Notes: a model not told the origin generated them from the sequence alone. A stretch of DNA of 64,000 bases from Mugil cephalus (GCF_022458985.1 NC_061782.1:23387672-23451671); one strand, 5' to 3'. Shown: positions 49,588 through 62,051, counted from the stretch's first letter. Made by a program: numbers and translations.

Positions 49588-50077
49588 ATAAGAAGGCTCC
49601 GTTTTACCTCTGTTTTTCTTGCTGATCAGCCTCAGTTTGTATGTTTCTTTTAACTTGGGTACGATGGCAAGAAGGGTAATTTTGTGGTAGAATTAAACTT
49701 TTACAACATCTCAAAACTTCCTTCATTTGTGTTATCATATGTGTTGATATGGGGAACATGGCATTGCTTTATCTTTATTTAAGCCTCGTGTATTTATTCC
49801 CTGTATTGTTACTGGACCTGATATTATGCATGTGTTGCTTGTGACGCTCGCAATCAGATTTTGGAGAATGTGCTGAAATTGTTGCATATAAATATTTTCG
49901 TTTGCGGATACTGGTTAAGTTGTGCAAAACTAGAAACAAACGCTCACAGGTGATCAGACGTACCAGGAATATATTAATGCTCAATGCTCAATATTAATGC
50001 TCTCATATTAAATTCTCATCAGACTGGACATGAGTCCTTACGCACAGCGGGATGGTGCGTTTCTACGGAAATGCGCA

Positions 50078-51745
50078 CACAACTTTTTAAATTATTTTTA
50101 TTTAGCCTTTATTTAACCAGGAAATGTCCCATTGAGATTAAAAATCTCTTTGTCAAGAGAGACCTGGCCAAAACAGGCAGTCGTGCATATAAACTACTGA
50201 CAGAGAAACATTAAAAAAACACATACTAACAGGAAAACATGCATATAATGCAACTGACACACAAGTCACTTGATAATTATGCTGAAAGAAAACTACACTA
50301 GTTAAAACATGGCCCAGAATAGCCCTGAAAATATAGGTGTAGCTGAACAAGGCGCTGAGTGTGGGGTTTCAAAGTAAGATCATCATCTATTAGGATACCA
50401 AGATACTTATATGCAGAAATAATCTCCATGACCTTTCACTGAAAGGGAACATTGATGGTAGGTTCACTGGAAATTCCTTGAATTTGTGAAAACCGTTAGT
50501 TTAGTTTTGTCTGAGTTGAAGACAAGTTTCAATTGACACACTTTACACAACATCCAAAGAAAGCAGTTTGCAAATTCAGGAAAGCTTTGGTAAGACTGGC
50601 AGCAGCACAAAAATAAATAACTGTATCATCACCATAAAAATGAACCTTATACACACCTTTTATATAGTTACCTCTTTACAGATAGGCAGCACATCTGAAG
50701 TGAGGCCATCAAGTTTGATGCATTGAGTTTCCGTCAGACAGATACTGTAGTTAGCAAACCATGCAACAGCTTGATCTGAGAGAACCAAATTAAGCAATCT
50801 CACTTTGAGTATACTATGATCAACTGTGTGGAATGCTTTAGAAAATCTATAAAAAGTGACAGTATTGCTTATTGTCTAGGGCTACTGTAATATCATTTAC
50901 AACATTCAAGCCTGCCACAATTGTGCTGTGTTGTTTCCTGAAGCCTGACTGAGATGTAGAATAGATACTAAGTTATTGGACTCAGACAGATTTTAACGAT
51001 CCACAAGGGAAATTGCTTGGTCATAGTAGCTTAATTTTTACAAAAGATGAGCTGTTATACAGTAGGATAGAGTAGGGAATAAAAGCATTCACTGTGGCAG
51101 CAGAGCTGAATCATTCTGCTGGAGAATGAGCTCCTCTGTCCCTCTAATGTTTGCTGTCACTGAGACAAACATCTCCAACTCCCTACCAATCACATGTCCA
51201 GCTTTTCGAAAGACTTTAGTAACTCACTGCACACATTGAAAGACCAAGCTTCCTGAGAAAATAGACTCTACTCAGGCCCTTCTTATACCCAGCACCCTGT
51301 TGTCCCTCCAGTCCAGCATTTTGTTCATGTACTCCCAGGTACTTGTAGCGGTCCACTACTTCCACCTCAAGGCCCTGGATCGTGATGGGCTCCACTGGTG
51401 TCCTCTTCCTCCTCAAGTCAATGACCAGTTCCTTGGTCTTGTCCATGTTCAGGAGTAGGTGGTTTACCTGAGACCACTCTACAAAGTCTGTGATTAGTGT
51501 CCTATACTCCACCTCCTGTCCATATCTAATACACTCTATCATACATAGGAACTCCTTGAGCTATTCAAGCACTGGCTAGCACTGACAAATTTGCCAGTCA
51601 GTATCATACTTTGATTTTCTTGCTTTAGCCCAGGCTAGATCACATTCACAAACTAGACCTGAAAGCTCAGGGGAAAGCCAGGAGTTATCCTGCCCCTTAA
51701 CCCTATCTGAAGAAAGGGACGTGTATGTCTGACTGATGCTGACTG
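50078..51745 (-). mobile_element. LINE fragment (outer), minus strand
   Basis: Starts at the left with ttatttttatttagccttta and accaggaaatgtcccattga, a common fish LINE 3' region. Around 50590-50650 the minus strand reads VHFYGDDTVIYF, a reverse transcriptase YxDD-box segment. Decayed by many indels and interrupted by a second LINE at 50984-51545. The same left part recurs from 63843 to the window end. Confidence 0.65.
50984..51545 (-). mobile_element. LINE fragment (inner), reverse transcriptase C-terminal part
   Basis: Minus-strand reading FVEWSQVNHLLLNMDKTKEL with VDRYKYLGV (51216-51542) matches the segment after the catalytic box of L2/CR1-type LINEs, followed by a 3' tail (gatccacaagggaaattgct on the plus strand). 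It sits inside the outer LINE, so it is the younger insertion. Confidence 0.7.
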
Positions 51746-52077
51746 AACTCATCATAGAAAAAACTACATCCTGATCACGTCATGCACCATCCACCTGCTT
51801 TGGTTATATATATTTTTTTTTTGTGTGTGTGTTATTTATGACATACAATGATAACAAGAACAAAAAGCAAATAAATAAACATTTTTCATTTTTCAGTCAA
51901 GCTGTAATCCCAAAGTCCGAAAACATGTCTTAATTTACTCTTTAAATTATTGTTAAATAACAATTATACTGTATAATATCCTGCAAAACCCCTGAATTTC
52001 TATTCTTTTAAACAATTTTTGCACTCAGGATTTCATTCATTTCAACTACTTGAAGATTTTAAGAAATTACAAATATG

Positions 52078-52345
52078 TCCTGTGGAGGGTCGCGGGGGGT
52101 CTGAAGTCTATCCCGGCTGTCACTGGGCGAGAGGTCTCCAGTCTATCAGGACTAACACGGAGACAAACAACCATTCACGCTCACACCTACGGCCAATTTA
52201 GAATCGCCAATCAAGCACGTCTTTGGACGTGGGGGGAAAACTGGACCTGGAGAGAACCCACGCAGGCTGAGGGAGAACATGCAAATACACATCTATCAGT
52301 GCTATCCACCATGCTACTGTGCCATCCTGTGATCCTGTGTGTAAT
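52078..52345. mobile_element. SINE-like dispersed repeat
   Basis: Carries the familiar fish repeat wording gtcgcggggggtctgaagtc, gtctccagtctatcaggact, acaaccattcacgctcacac, agagaacccacgcag. Lies in the 5' UTR intron of unit C and is absent from the matching point ahead of B and D, so it inserted in this unit. Confidence 0.75.
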
Positions 52346-52725
52346 CTAAACATCTATAATCCTAAACCTGAAGTTTAATAGGTTGTCTATAATAAAACAG
52401 GCCTTTATGAACAGTTGATATTACTCTTATCTTGAGTTAAGAAGATCACCTCACACTCGGTTTAAGTAAAACCTGTTTTACAAAAGTTTGTTTTTAAGAT
52501 CACTGTTAATTCACAAATCTTTAACTCTGTTTTCTTAGATTATGTTTGGATATTTTACTTGTCATCATGATTCAGCAAAAGCCTTTCTGTTGGTTAAATG
52601 ACTGACTCAGAGTTTATGTGGGGGAAATGGCTCATTGGCGGCTTTTCATGTAATTTCTTCTTCTGTTATTAATCGTTTCATGTATGTTTAATGAGTGAGC
52701 TCATAATCTCTCCCTCTCTCTAGAC

Positions 52726-53544
52726 ATGTCACCCAGGGTTGCTGTCGTAACAGGTGGTAACAAGGGTATCGGTCTTGCCATTGTCCGAGCCCTCTGCAAG
52801 CAGTTCCAAGGAGACATTTGCCTCACTACCAGAGATGTGTACGTACAGTAGCTCACCTGGACCAGGCTAATGTTTATACACCGTTTTACACAGTTTGGTA
52901 AAATGTTGCAGACAAATTCTACTTGTTCTTTAGTCTGTTGTATGCAAAAATACAATAATATTTATGTGTACATCATATCAATATGGTAAACTAGAAAATT
53001 CCCGTTGGGAAATTTTGAATGGGCCACGGGGTGCTGGGTATCATCTCTGTCAACATGGGAATCCACGACCAGAGCTAATCAGACAGGAGCGCGCATCTAC
53101 TTTCAGTGGGTTGAACCAGGCTCTAAACATTTAGTAAACTCAATGAAATGCTTCTAATGCCACATTCATACAGACAGAGATTATAAATGTATGTGTGTGT
53201 CCTCAGACCTTGTCCATGATTCAGGCTCGGCGTTTGTCCAAGGAGAGACCGAATGACGGGGTAATTTAAAACATGAGACGAAAAATGTGGAAATAATATC
53301 AAATGGGTGGTTTTGTTTCCAGTGAAGCCTCGTTTTCATAACTGACAGACATTTTTCTTGTGCGCTTCTTTTCGTATATTCAGATCTTGCTGAACGCCTG
53401 TTGTCCAGGATGGGTGCGCACTGACATGGCTGATCCCAAAGCTCCCAAGACGCCATCACTCCAGTCTATCTGGCCCTGCTGCCACCCGGAGCCACAGAAC
53501 CTCATGGAAAGTTTGTCTCTGAAAAAGAAGTTCAGCCGTGGTGA
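52726..53544 (+). pseudogene. carbonyl reductase 1-like, copy C: chimeric, truncated pseudogene
   Basis: Exon 1 (52726-52838) is intact and B/D-like (MSPRVAVVTGGNKGIG), and its intron begins as in B. About 250 bp later the sequence becomes A-like intron 4 (from about 53092), exon 5 (53207-53260) and exon 6 (53384-53544). Exons 2, 3 and 4 are absent, removing NNAG, the catalytic Asn, Ser, Tyr and Lys. Exon 6 has a 13-nt deletion near 53452 (lost gatgagggcgcca-type sequence), shifting the frame so that it reads SLQSIWPCCHPEPQNLM and stops at 53554. The promoter module upstream lacks its donor GT. The seam 52950-53091 holds sequence found in neither parent. A hAT-like element lies just downstream. 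Confidence 0.9.
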
Positions 53545-53578
53545 AAAGGGTTGAAGGGAGCTGAGTGTTTGTCTATAC

Positions 53579-54289
53579 CAAGGGTCGGCATCCGGAGCCG
53601 CATGCTGCTCTTTCGTTCCTCTGCTGCGTCTCTCTGTCGCGAGTGGTGCGGAGCAAGGACGCTGATCAAAGCCGTTCACTTTTTCACTCTAACTGCGTCG
53701 GCAACTATTCACTCAATAGTGGAGCGAGAGCTACACAACAACTGAATGACATTAAATGCCACATTACACTCATGGTTGTAACATCAACCAAAAACAAAGA
53801 ACTCCCATAGTGCATTGCAGCACACATACTGCTGCTATTGAATATTTAATCCAAATGTATTTTATTTTAGTTCGTTTTTTTTTTTTTTAATATAATTCTA
53901 AATTTGAATTTATGGTGATATTGTAACATAAAAATAAAAATAAAATGTGTTTAATTTTGTGTCGCTCAAAATACGTCACAACTGCCGACGTCACCCGCCG
54001 GCAGGTCCAGCTATTTATTGAACTTTTCGACAGGAGGTAAGCCAACCATAGATAAATCCCTGTTAGGTATGCATCAATAAAAATTTATTTTTCTCTGTAG
54101 CAGTTCTTCCATTTCATAAATGCAACACACTATAGTTTTTTATAAATAGGCCTAACATAGAGGTAAAATTATAAATGCAGTGTTATCTTCATTTTAGATG
54201 GCAAAGGGTTTTTGTGGCTCCCAGTGTTTTCTTTTCTGTGGGAAATGGGTCCAAGTGGCTCCTTGAGTGTTGAAGGTTGCCGACCCCTG
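53579..54289. mobile_element. hAT-like non-autonomous element with 8-bp target duplication
   Basis: About 711 bp. Left end caagggtcggcatcc and right end ggttgccgacccctg are inverted repeats. GTCTATAC flanks both sides (53571-53578 and 54290-54297), an 8-bp duplication as expected for hAT. The 3' flank of copy A carries the empty site (gtttgtctatacaatatac near 39500), proving insertion after the A/C blocks separated. No intact ORF. Confidence 0.92.
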
Positions 54290-54297
54290 GTCTATAC

Positions 54298-55199
54298 AAT
54301 ATACTTCTAAAAATTTAACATGTAATGACATAATACTGATGTTTATCATGATTTTTAATTAAGTACTTTCTTAACGTCAAATAAATTTGCCTGAACTTTA
54401 TGACACTAATCGTTCTGAAATCAAAGAAAATAAAATATTTTGTTTTTGTTTTTTCATCATGCTCTGCTTTTTCTTTAAAATATTTCACAGATTTTATGTC
54501 AAAACAATAAATGGACTGTGATAGACATAAACTGCAATAAAAACTTAATTACATATAATAAAATCATTGACTTGAAATAATAACTACATGATGATGCAAA
54601 ATAAATTACAGTAGCCAAAAACAACAAAAGTATACTTAAACTCCTAACGCTGCTTTCTTGATCTTGGAAAAGATGAATATTTCGGGCCCTGCAAAAGTTA
54701 TTCTTTCTCTGAGCTTAGCTCCACAAATTTTCCTTCACATGGGTGGAAAACTCCATGATGACGTGGATGTAGGACATAAAGCATTTCATCCTGTCGTCCC
54801 CGATTAACCTGGTGTACTCCTGGTGAAATTTCTGTTTTAGTTATTCCATTAAGATGCTGTTGGGCAACGCAGATTATTATGTATTTACAGGTTTTTATTT
54901 TTGAACGTCAGTTTCATACTGTAACGTCCATCCTCCACCTTTGCAGATTGCGCCATGATTTCATTGAAACTCAGGGAACGTGAACCGTGGGAACTATAGG
55001 TGAAAATGATTAAGGACTGGTCAGTTCAGGTTGAAGTTCAGCACATGTATTACACAGCAGACATATTGAAATCTCATAGCAGAAAATGCTGATTACTGTT
55101 ATGAATGAGTGCATTCTACATTGACATATTCAGCAGACTAAGTGCAGGTCTTTCTGAAAGCTAAACGGTGGACTGCATTGAAACAGACTTGTTAACTGT
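54298..55199 (+). other. 3' flank of pseudogene C (A-like)
   Basis: Near-identical to 39503-40380 after copy A. No gene seen. Confidence 0.7.
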
Positions 55200-55496
55200 T
55201 TTCATTTCACGCATTCCGTTTCAGAAGTGACATCACCTTTCCAGTTGACACAGGAGTACACAAGAACACACTTTGATTTTAGGGTCGATCTTTTATTCAT
55301 ACGTGATTACATGCACGATAGTTTGAATGTCAGTGAACTTGCGCATGCAAATAAGGTATTACCTATGCGCGCATAATGTTGCGCAGAAACGCTTAAATTT
55401 GCCGTCCTGTGTTTCCCTTCTCCTCTTCACTCCTGCGAAAGGCTTTGACCCTGCAGCTTCTCTTCTCTCTTCTCTGCTCCAAAACACCAGCACCAA
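55200..55496 (+). promoter_or_regulatory. promoter and untranslated first exon module for copy D
   Basis: Contains gaagtgacatcacc, gcgcatgcaaataagg (ATGCAAAT), gcgcgcataatgttgcgcag and the pyrimidine-rich exon end caccagcaccaa followed by an intact GTAAGAAGG donor at 55497. Here the TATGCGCGCATA palindrome is preserved (acctatgcgcgcataatg) though a few bases before it are deleted. Confidence 0.65.
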
Positions 55497-57265
55497 GTAA
55501 GAAGGCTCCGTTTTACCTCCTCCTTTTCTTGCTGATCTGCCTCATTTTATGTGCTTCGATACGATGGCAAAGAAGGCTAATTTTGTTCTAAAATGAAACT
55601 TTTTTTTTTCAACTTTTACAACATCTTTATTTGTCTTTTTTCGTTATTTCCCCAAATGTATCTCCGCTTTATCTTTATTTAAACCGCATGTGTATTTGTG
55701 CTCTGTATTGTTATCGGATTTTCTGTAGTATCTTCGTGTGCATGTTTTGCTCGTGAGTGCTCCCTTGGTAACCCGGATAAACTCGCAATCTGAAGTTGAA
55801 GAATGTTGTGAATTTGTTGCACATTAAGTTTTGTAAAACTTGAAGCAAACGCTCAAAGATGATCAGACGCATTGATACCAGGAAGTGTCAGTACACGGTC
55901 CGTGTCCGTTGGTATTACGCACAACAGGACGGCGCGTTTCGGCGTAAATGCGTACACAACTACATCCTAATCTCACCATGCACCATCCACCTGCTTTGGT
56001 TGTAAAATATTATTTTCGACATACAATGTTAATAAAAACAAAAGGTTGGTATGGCCAATATTTTAAATGGTACCATGTTGTATCTGAAATTCCTGCAGCA
56101 AGTTGTGTATTTGAGAACGCGTGTTCACTCTTGACATACTGTCCCTAATACAGTAGATGTCCCGTTAATGATAGATAAATAGAGAGAAGTCAGTCAGTTG
56201 TAATTCCCAAAGTTTCAAAACATTTCTTTATTTGCTCATTAAATTATTGTTAAATGACAGTTATAGTGTATACGATCCTGCAAAAACCCCTGAATTCGCA
56301 TTTTTTTAAACTATCCTTGCACTTAAGATTTAATTGAGATAGCTGCTTGAAGATCTTAAGAAATTACAAAGCCTAATAGCCCAAGTCATTTTTATACAGG
56401 TATACCCCCAGCAGCAGCATTGTAAAAATAATGGTAATTACCATAAATCAGGAGTCAGACAAGAAAAGTGCAAATACTTGAGTAGTGTCATAACCCAAGT
56501 CATTTTTTGACTTGCTCTTACAGTATCAATAAAAATATGCTTGCTAAAAATTGTCTTTTCTTGTTTTCCCAAAACATTCTGTTACGACTCTTTTCAAATT
56601 TTCAACACAACACAAAAGTCCAACAGGTAAGGCAAACAGAGGGCAGGGTGTGCTCACCAGGATCACCGCAGGGACGGTCCTTTTATACCGGAGTCCTGGA
56701 TGACATGAGCAATGTATAACAACAGCTTTTTTTCAGGCAGTTCATGTGATGTAACATAACCATTGAAGTCTAAAATGTTGTCTATAATAAAACAGACCTT
56801 TTTTAACTGTTGATTTTACTCTTAGCTTAGCCTAGAAGATTAGCTCACACACTGTTTAAGTAAAACCTGTTTATTAAGTTTTCATCAGGTCTGACAGCAG
56901 TCAATGACTGTGCATGTTTTATTTTTCATGGTGATATTATCTTTTTAAGTTTGGACTTTGGTTATTTTATCTGTTTCTCAGAAACTTTTTAAGATGGAGT
57001 GGATGTATGGAATTTCAACAAAAGTTTGTTTTTAAGATCACTGTTAATTCACAAATCTTTAATTCAGTTTTCTTAGATTATGTTTGGATATTTTACTTGT
57101 CATCATGATTCAGCAAAAGCCTTTCTGTTGGTTAAATGACTGACTCAGAGTTTATTTGGGGGAAATGGCTCATTGGCGGCTTTTCATGTAATTTCTTCGT
57201 GTGTTATTAATCGTTTCATGTGTGTTTAATGAGTGAGCTCATAATCTCTCCCTCTCTCTGTAGAC
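55497..57265 (+). other. 5' UTR intron of copy D
   Basis: Matches the 5' UTR intron of copy B minus the B-specific 350-bp stretch. No coding content. Confidence 0.55.
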
Positions 57266-60200
57266 ATGTCACCCAGGGTTGCTGTCGTAACAGGTGGTAA
57301 CAAGGGTATCGGTCTTGCCATCGTCCGAGCCCTCTGCAAGCAGTTCCAAGGAGACATATACCTCACTGCCAGAGATGTGTACGTACAGTAGCTCACCTGG
57401 ACCAGGCTGATGTTTATACACCGTTTTACACAGTTTTGCTAAAATGTTGCAGACGAATTCTATTTTAGTCTGTTGTATGCAAAAAAAAAAAAAACAAAAA
57501 ACAAAAAAAAAAAAACTTGAATCCTTGTTGATTGATATTGACAACACATAGATGTTTTTCAGTTATATAAAATATAAAGGGCCAAATACTTTCTTAAGTA
57601 CTAAAGGTTTAACTAAGAAGTAGACGTCTAATCATCTTCATTAGCATTAGTATGGTGTGTTTAATTAGAAATGATTGAAGTCAACTGAAAACATGAGGTT
57701 AAAACCAATCACAATGTGAACAAAGAACAGAACTTTCTGAAGCGCCAAGTCTGTAAATTAGCACATTGTGTTGTGTGGTGACATCTACTGGTCAAATGTT
57801 GGATGTTTGGATGTATTAGACCTAAGATGGATAATGTATTTATACCATGGGACATTGATCACAGTCATTTTTTGCATTTGCAAATGGTCGTAAGGATTAA
57901 AATGACTGTCTCAGCTCAGATTTGCTGAAAATATTGGTGCACTAAAGTATATGCTAGCATATCTGTGTAATCTAAAACTTTGTGCTACTGCTGCAGCGGT
58001 CGTGGTCAGGAAGCAGTGCAGTCTCTGTCCTCAGAGGGACTGAAGGCCATGTTTCACCAGCTGGACATCAACGACGTGAACAGCATCAAGACAGCTGCAG
58101 CTTACTTCAAAGAGAAGTATGGAGGACTGGACGTCCTCATCAATAACGCCGGGATCGCATTCAAAGGTAGGACTACTATTATACAGTGGTGTGAAAAAGT
58201 GTTCCATGTTTGTCACACTTAAATGTTACAGAACAAATTTAATCTTTAGTCAAAGATAAACACAAAATGCAGTTTTTAAAAGATGTTTTTTTTTATTATT
58301 CAGCCTACATGGCCCTGTTAGAAGAAGTGATTACCCCCTTAAACCTATTAACTGACCGGGCCACCCTTAGCTGTGGAGGAATTTTGACCCACTCATCTTT
58401 GCAGAATTGTTGTAATTCAGCCACATCGGGGTTTTTTTTCAGCATGAACCACCTTTTTAAGGTAATGTCACAGCATCTCAATAGGATTCAGATGAGAACT
58501 TTGAACGGCTAAAGAAAGCTAAATGAAGACTCTGGAGTGCCTAGTCAGAGGTGGACTTTCTGGTGGTGGTTGGGAACGTTGTCCTGCTGCAGAATCCAAG
58601 TTCACTTCAGCTTGAGGTCTTGTAGAGATGGCCGGACATTCTCCTTTAGGATTTTTTGGTAGACAGCAGAATTCATGGTTCCATTTATCACAGCAAGTCT
58701 TCCAGGTCCTGAAGCAGCCAAAACAGCCCCAGACCATCACAGTACCACCACTAGATTTTACTGTTGGTGTGATGTCCTTTTTCTGAAATGTGGTGTTACT
58801 TTTACGCAGATGAATGGGACACACACCTTCCAAAAAGTTCAGCTTTTGTCTCATCAGTCCATTTTCCAAAGTCTTGGGGATCATCAAGATGTTTTCTGCC
58901 TTCATGTCCATTTTGCTCAGCAGTGGTTTTGGTCTTGAACTCTGCCATGTTGGGCCATTTTAGCCCAGTCTCTTTCTTATTAGTGATGGCATGAACACTG
59001 ACCTTAACTGACACAAGTGAGGCCTGCAGTTCTCATTGTGGTTCACTGGAGTCCCAAAGCTTTAGAAATGGTGTTATAACCCTTTCGTTCTCATTTGCTC
59101 CTGAATGATCTGAAAAATAAAAAAATCAGGAAGGGCGGGGAAACACCTTTTCATACAAATGTATATGGTGAATTACATGTGCAGCAGAATGCCAACATAT
59201 TTACCTATATCAGCACTAACATTCAGTTTAAGCTAGCTTATGAGCATTCAAACCACACCTGACCCAAAATGACTGGTCCTAGTGGAAGGTCTGTATTTAG
59301 CATTGGTAGTATGGCAGCACTAAGTATGAAACAATTAAATAGTTTTCTGAGTGAAAACATTGTTCATTTGAAAAATGAGAACTAGACTTCAAGCATTTTA
59401 GATGACACTCAAAATACAAAGCGATAAAGTCGCCTTCTGTCAGTTTTTCTAATTCTTTCATATTAAATGTATGAGCTAGTGAATATATCTGAACACAGTA
59501 GGGTGATTTCATTATTATTTTACCCCCTAGTTCAAATGACTTGAGAGATAACAGTGACTTGTCTTTCTCTTCAGAGCAAGACCAGACTCCGTTTGCTGTC
59601 CAGGCCGAGGTAACCCTCAAGACAAACTTCTTCGCCACCAGAGACATGTTGACTCACTTCCTGCCACTCATCAAAGCTGGAGGTACGAACACAGACCTGG
59701 AATCATTCTTCCGAACAGTAGAAACTATTTATTCGTAGCTGTTCACACTTTGCACACTGCTCTGTCTTTTAAATATAATGTCCATGTCACACGTATGGCT
59801 TAGTGTCTTGTTCAGGTGCTCTGTTCCTTTGTTCCAGTCTGCCATGCTGCCATATCAATCATAATGTATTGTTTTACTGTTGGGAAAGACTTAATTTACT
59901 TATTTTCAAGTGGATGCATTAATAGTATAATCATCCTTCCCTTCTATTTGACCAACCATCTCTTTTTACGCGGTCCTTTGAGCCGGATTGAATTTCTATA
60001 TCATCATCACCAGAGACTTTAAGCTAAAGGTTTTCTTTCTCTGCTGTGATTCCTTTCCTTCCCCTTTCAAGACAGTTTAACGATTTATACAGTTTTATAT
60101 TTCATCACCAAGGCATGATGTGCTCTTCATTTACTGGAGGCCTCTGCATTTGCTAAATTGCCACAATCTTTCACTTCGTGGTCACCGACGCAAAGAGACA

Positions 60201-62051
60201 CTGATCAAACATAAAATCAGCTTTCCCAGTGGTCATCAGCACAAATAACTGTATAGAATGACTGTATAGAAACTTCCAAATATATCACAGCTAGGGGAGT
60301 AATGATTCGTTTTAACAACCATTCGATTCGATTCACAATTTGTGGTTGCCAATATGATTCAAGGACGACTTTAGTTAATTTAGAACGATACAATCCGAAA
60401 CAATTCAGTGACTTGAAATCGATTCAGTAACTTTTTAGCCAAAAAAACTTTTTAGCCAGTGTGACTGAAATAAATACCTACTCAGTGTTTCCTGTACATT
60501 CATTTAGGAGTGGCGGGCCGCCAACAGATAACTATCTTGCTCAGTATCTTCTCTTTGGGGCTCTTAATCTACCGGTTACAGTGTCTCGATCCGCTGGACG
60601 GTGCTTGGTTTATCAATAAAGAACGAGGTTATTATGGCCCAGAACACTACATGTCCATTTCTGTTTATTATCTCCTCTTTTGAGCGTTGACATTCTCACT
60701 ACATGCCGGTCTGTTGATCAAGTCAAGTCTGTGGCAACGTTGTATCTATCTCCATAGCAACACTGTAATTGTCAGAGCTGGAGCTGGAAAATACGCTACA
60801 AAATGGATATTTTTTTTTTGTTATAACTTGGGCAATAAAAATAAGCATTTTTGCTAATTTATGCATTATTGATTTAGTTCGGTAAAGTCTCAGACCGCGT
60901 TAAAACATGAACGTCAGCTCAGAGTTCACTCATCTGGGGCGGGAAATCAAAAATTTCTGTTGCTAGGTCGTTACTAAGGTTTGGATTATTTGCTGCAGTG
61001 GTGAACTAGGTTCCATTACACACAGGAGTCTACTGTTGTGACTGATTGTGTTCCAGTTATTAGTCAGACCCCCCTTATTTCCATGGAAATGGCTAGCACA
61101 CTCGCAAAAAATAATTATATTTTGAGAGCAAAATGTCCATCAACATGAATATATATGAACACAGGGTTTATTTCATTGTGTAATACATGGCTCATGGCTG
61201 TGCAAAAACAGGACTGCAAACAATGAAGTGCCAACGTCCTCAAACAAGTACTTGCTAATTAGTGATGTTGCACCTCGTTATTATTGATAGAATTTGTTAA
61301 GAGAGCATATGTTGAGGACGTTGCAAACAAAGAGTAATTAATAATCAGTTGACAGTCTCAGACGTCCTTCACGTGTGTTTCAGGTCGTGTGGTGAACGTC
61401 TCCAGCCTTTTTGGCTCCATGACTTTGAACAAGTGCAGCCCGGCCCTCCAGCAGCGCTTCCGCAGCGAGGACATCACAGAGGACGAGCTGGTGGGACTGA
61501 TGCAGCGCTTTGTTGATGAGGCCAAGAAAGGAAAGCTCAAGGAAGACGGCTGGCCCGAATCAGCGTATGGAGTGTCTAAAGCTGGACTGACGGTATGACT
61601 GGTCAGACCCCAGGTTACTGAAATGTATAAACTGGACTAAACCAGGCCCTAAACATTTCACACAGACAGTGATTAAAAAATGTATGTGTGTGTCCTCAGA
61701 CCCTGTCCATGATTCAGGCTCGACATCTGTCCAAGGAGAGACCGAATGACGGGGTAATTTAAAACATGAGACGAAACAATGTGGAAATAATATCAAATGG
61801 GTGGTTTTGTTTCCAGTGAAGCCTTGTATACATAACTGACAGATATTGTTCTTGTGCATTTCTTTTCGTATATTCAGATCTTGCTGAACGCCTGTTGTCC
61901 AGGATGGGTGCGCACCGACATGGCTGATCCCAAAGCTCCCAAGACGCCAGATGAGGGCGCCACCACTCCAGTCTATCTGGCCCTGCTGCCACCCGGAGCC
62001 ACAGAACCTCATGGAAAGCTTGTCTCTGAAAAGGAAGTTCAGCCGTGGTGA
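57266..62051 (+). CDS. cbr1-like: carbonyl reductase 1-like, copy D (20-beta-HSD-like SDR)
   Basis: Exons: 57266-57378, 57997-58166, 59575-59682, 61384-61592, 61700-61753, 61878-62051; same six lengths as A and B, 275 aa, all phases open. TGGNKGIG at 9-16, NNAG at 87-90, Asn112, Ser138, Tyr192, Lys196 and CCPGW at 224-228 are intact. Closest to copy B, but with its own changes: exon 3 opens EQDQTPFAV, residues 139-140 are Leu-Phe, exon 4 has KKGKLKEDGWPESAYGVSKA where B has KKGNHKEDGWPETAYGVSKT, and exon 6 has MADPKAPKTP where B has MAGPKAPKTP. The changes cluster around the active-site loop and suggest either relaxed or altered substrate preference. Confidence 0.93.
58184..59163 (-). mobile_element. 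Tc1-like relic in intron 2 of copy D
   Basis: Same site and termini as the element in copy B. The minus strand again shows SSGGTVMVWGCF with frame breaks. Orthologous position confirms common descent of the two introns. Confidence 0.85.
60292..61150. mobile_element. hAT-like relic in intron 3 of copy D
   Basis: Left terminus ctaggggagtaatgattcgt is complete here; internal sequence matches 45880-46930 in copy B with deletions; the right terminus seen in B is absent. Confidence 0.55.

Larger units (their letters stand above)
39005..50220 (+). repeat. segmental duplication, left block
   Basis: From intron 4 of copy A through copy B to the LINE at 50.2 kb, this block is matched in order by 53092-64000. 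Spacing of matched landmarks is about 14.09 kb at exon 5 of A/C, 14.25 kb at exon 1 of B/D and 13.76 kb at exon 6 of B/D, the changes being explained by individual insertions and deletions. Confidence 0.85.

Noticed and set aside
51216-51542. 108-aa ORF with KTKELVIDLRRK as a host gene
   Set aside because: It matches the reverse transcriptase region of an L2/CR1-type LINE and has no upstream coding continuation.
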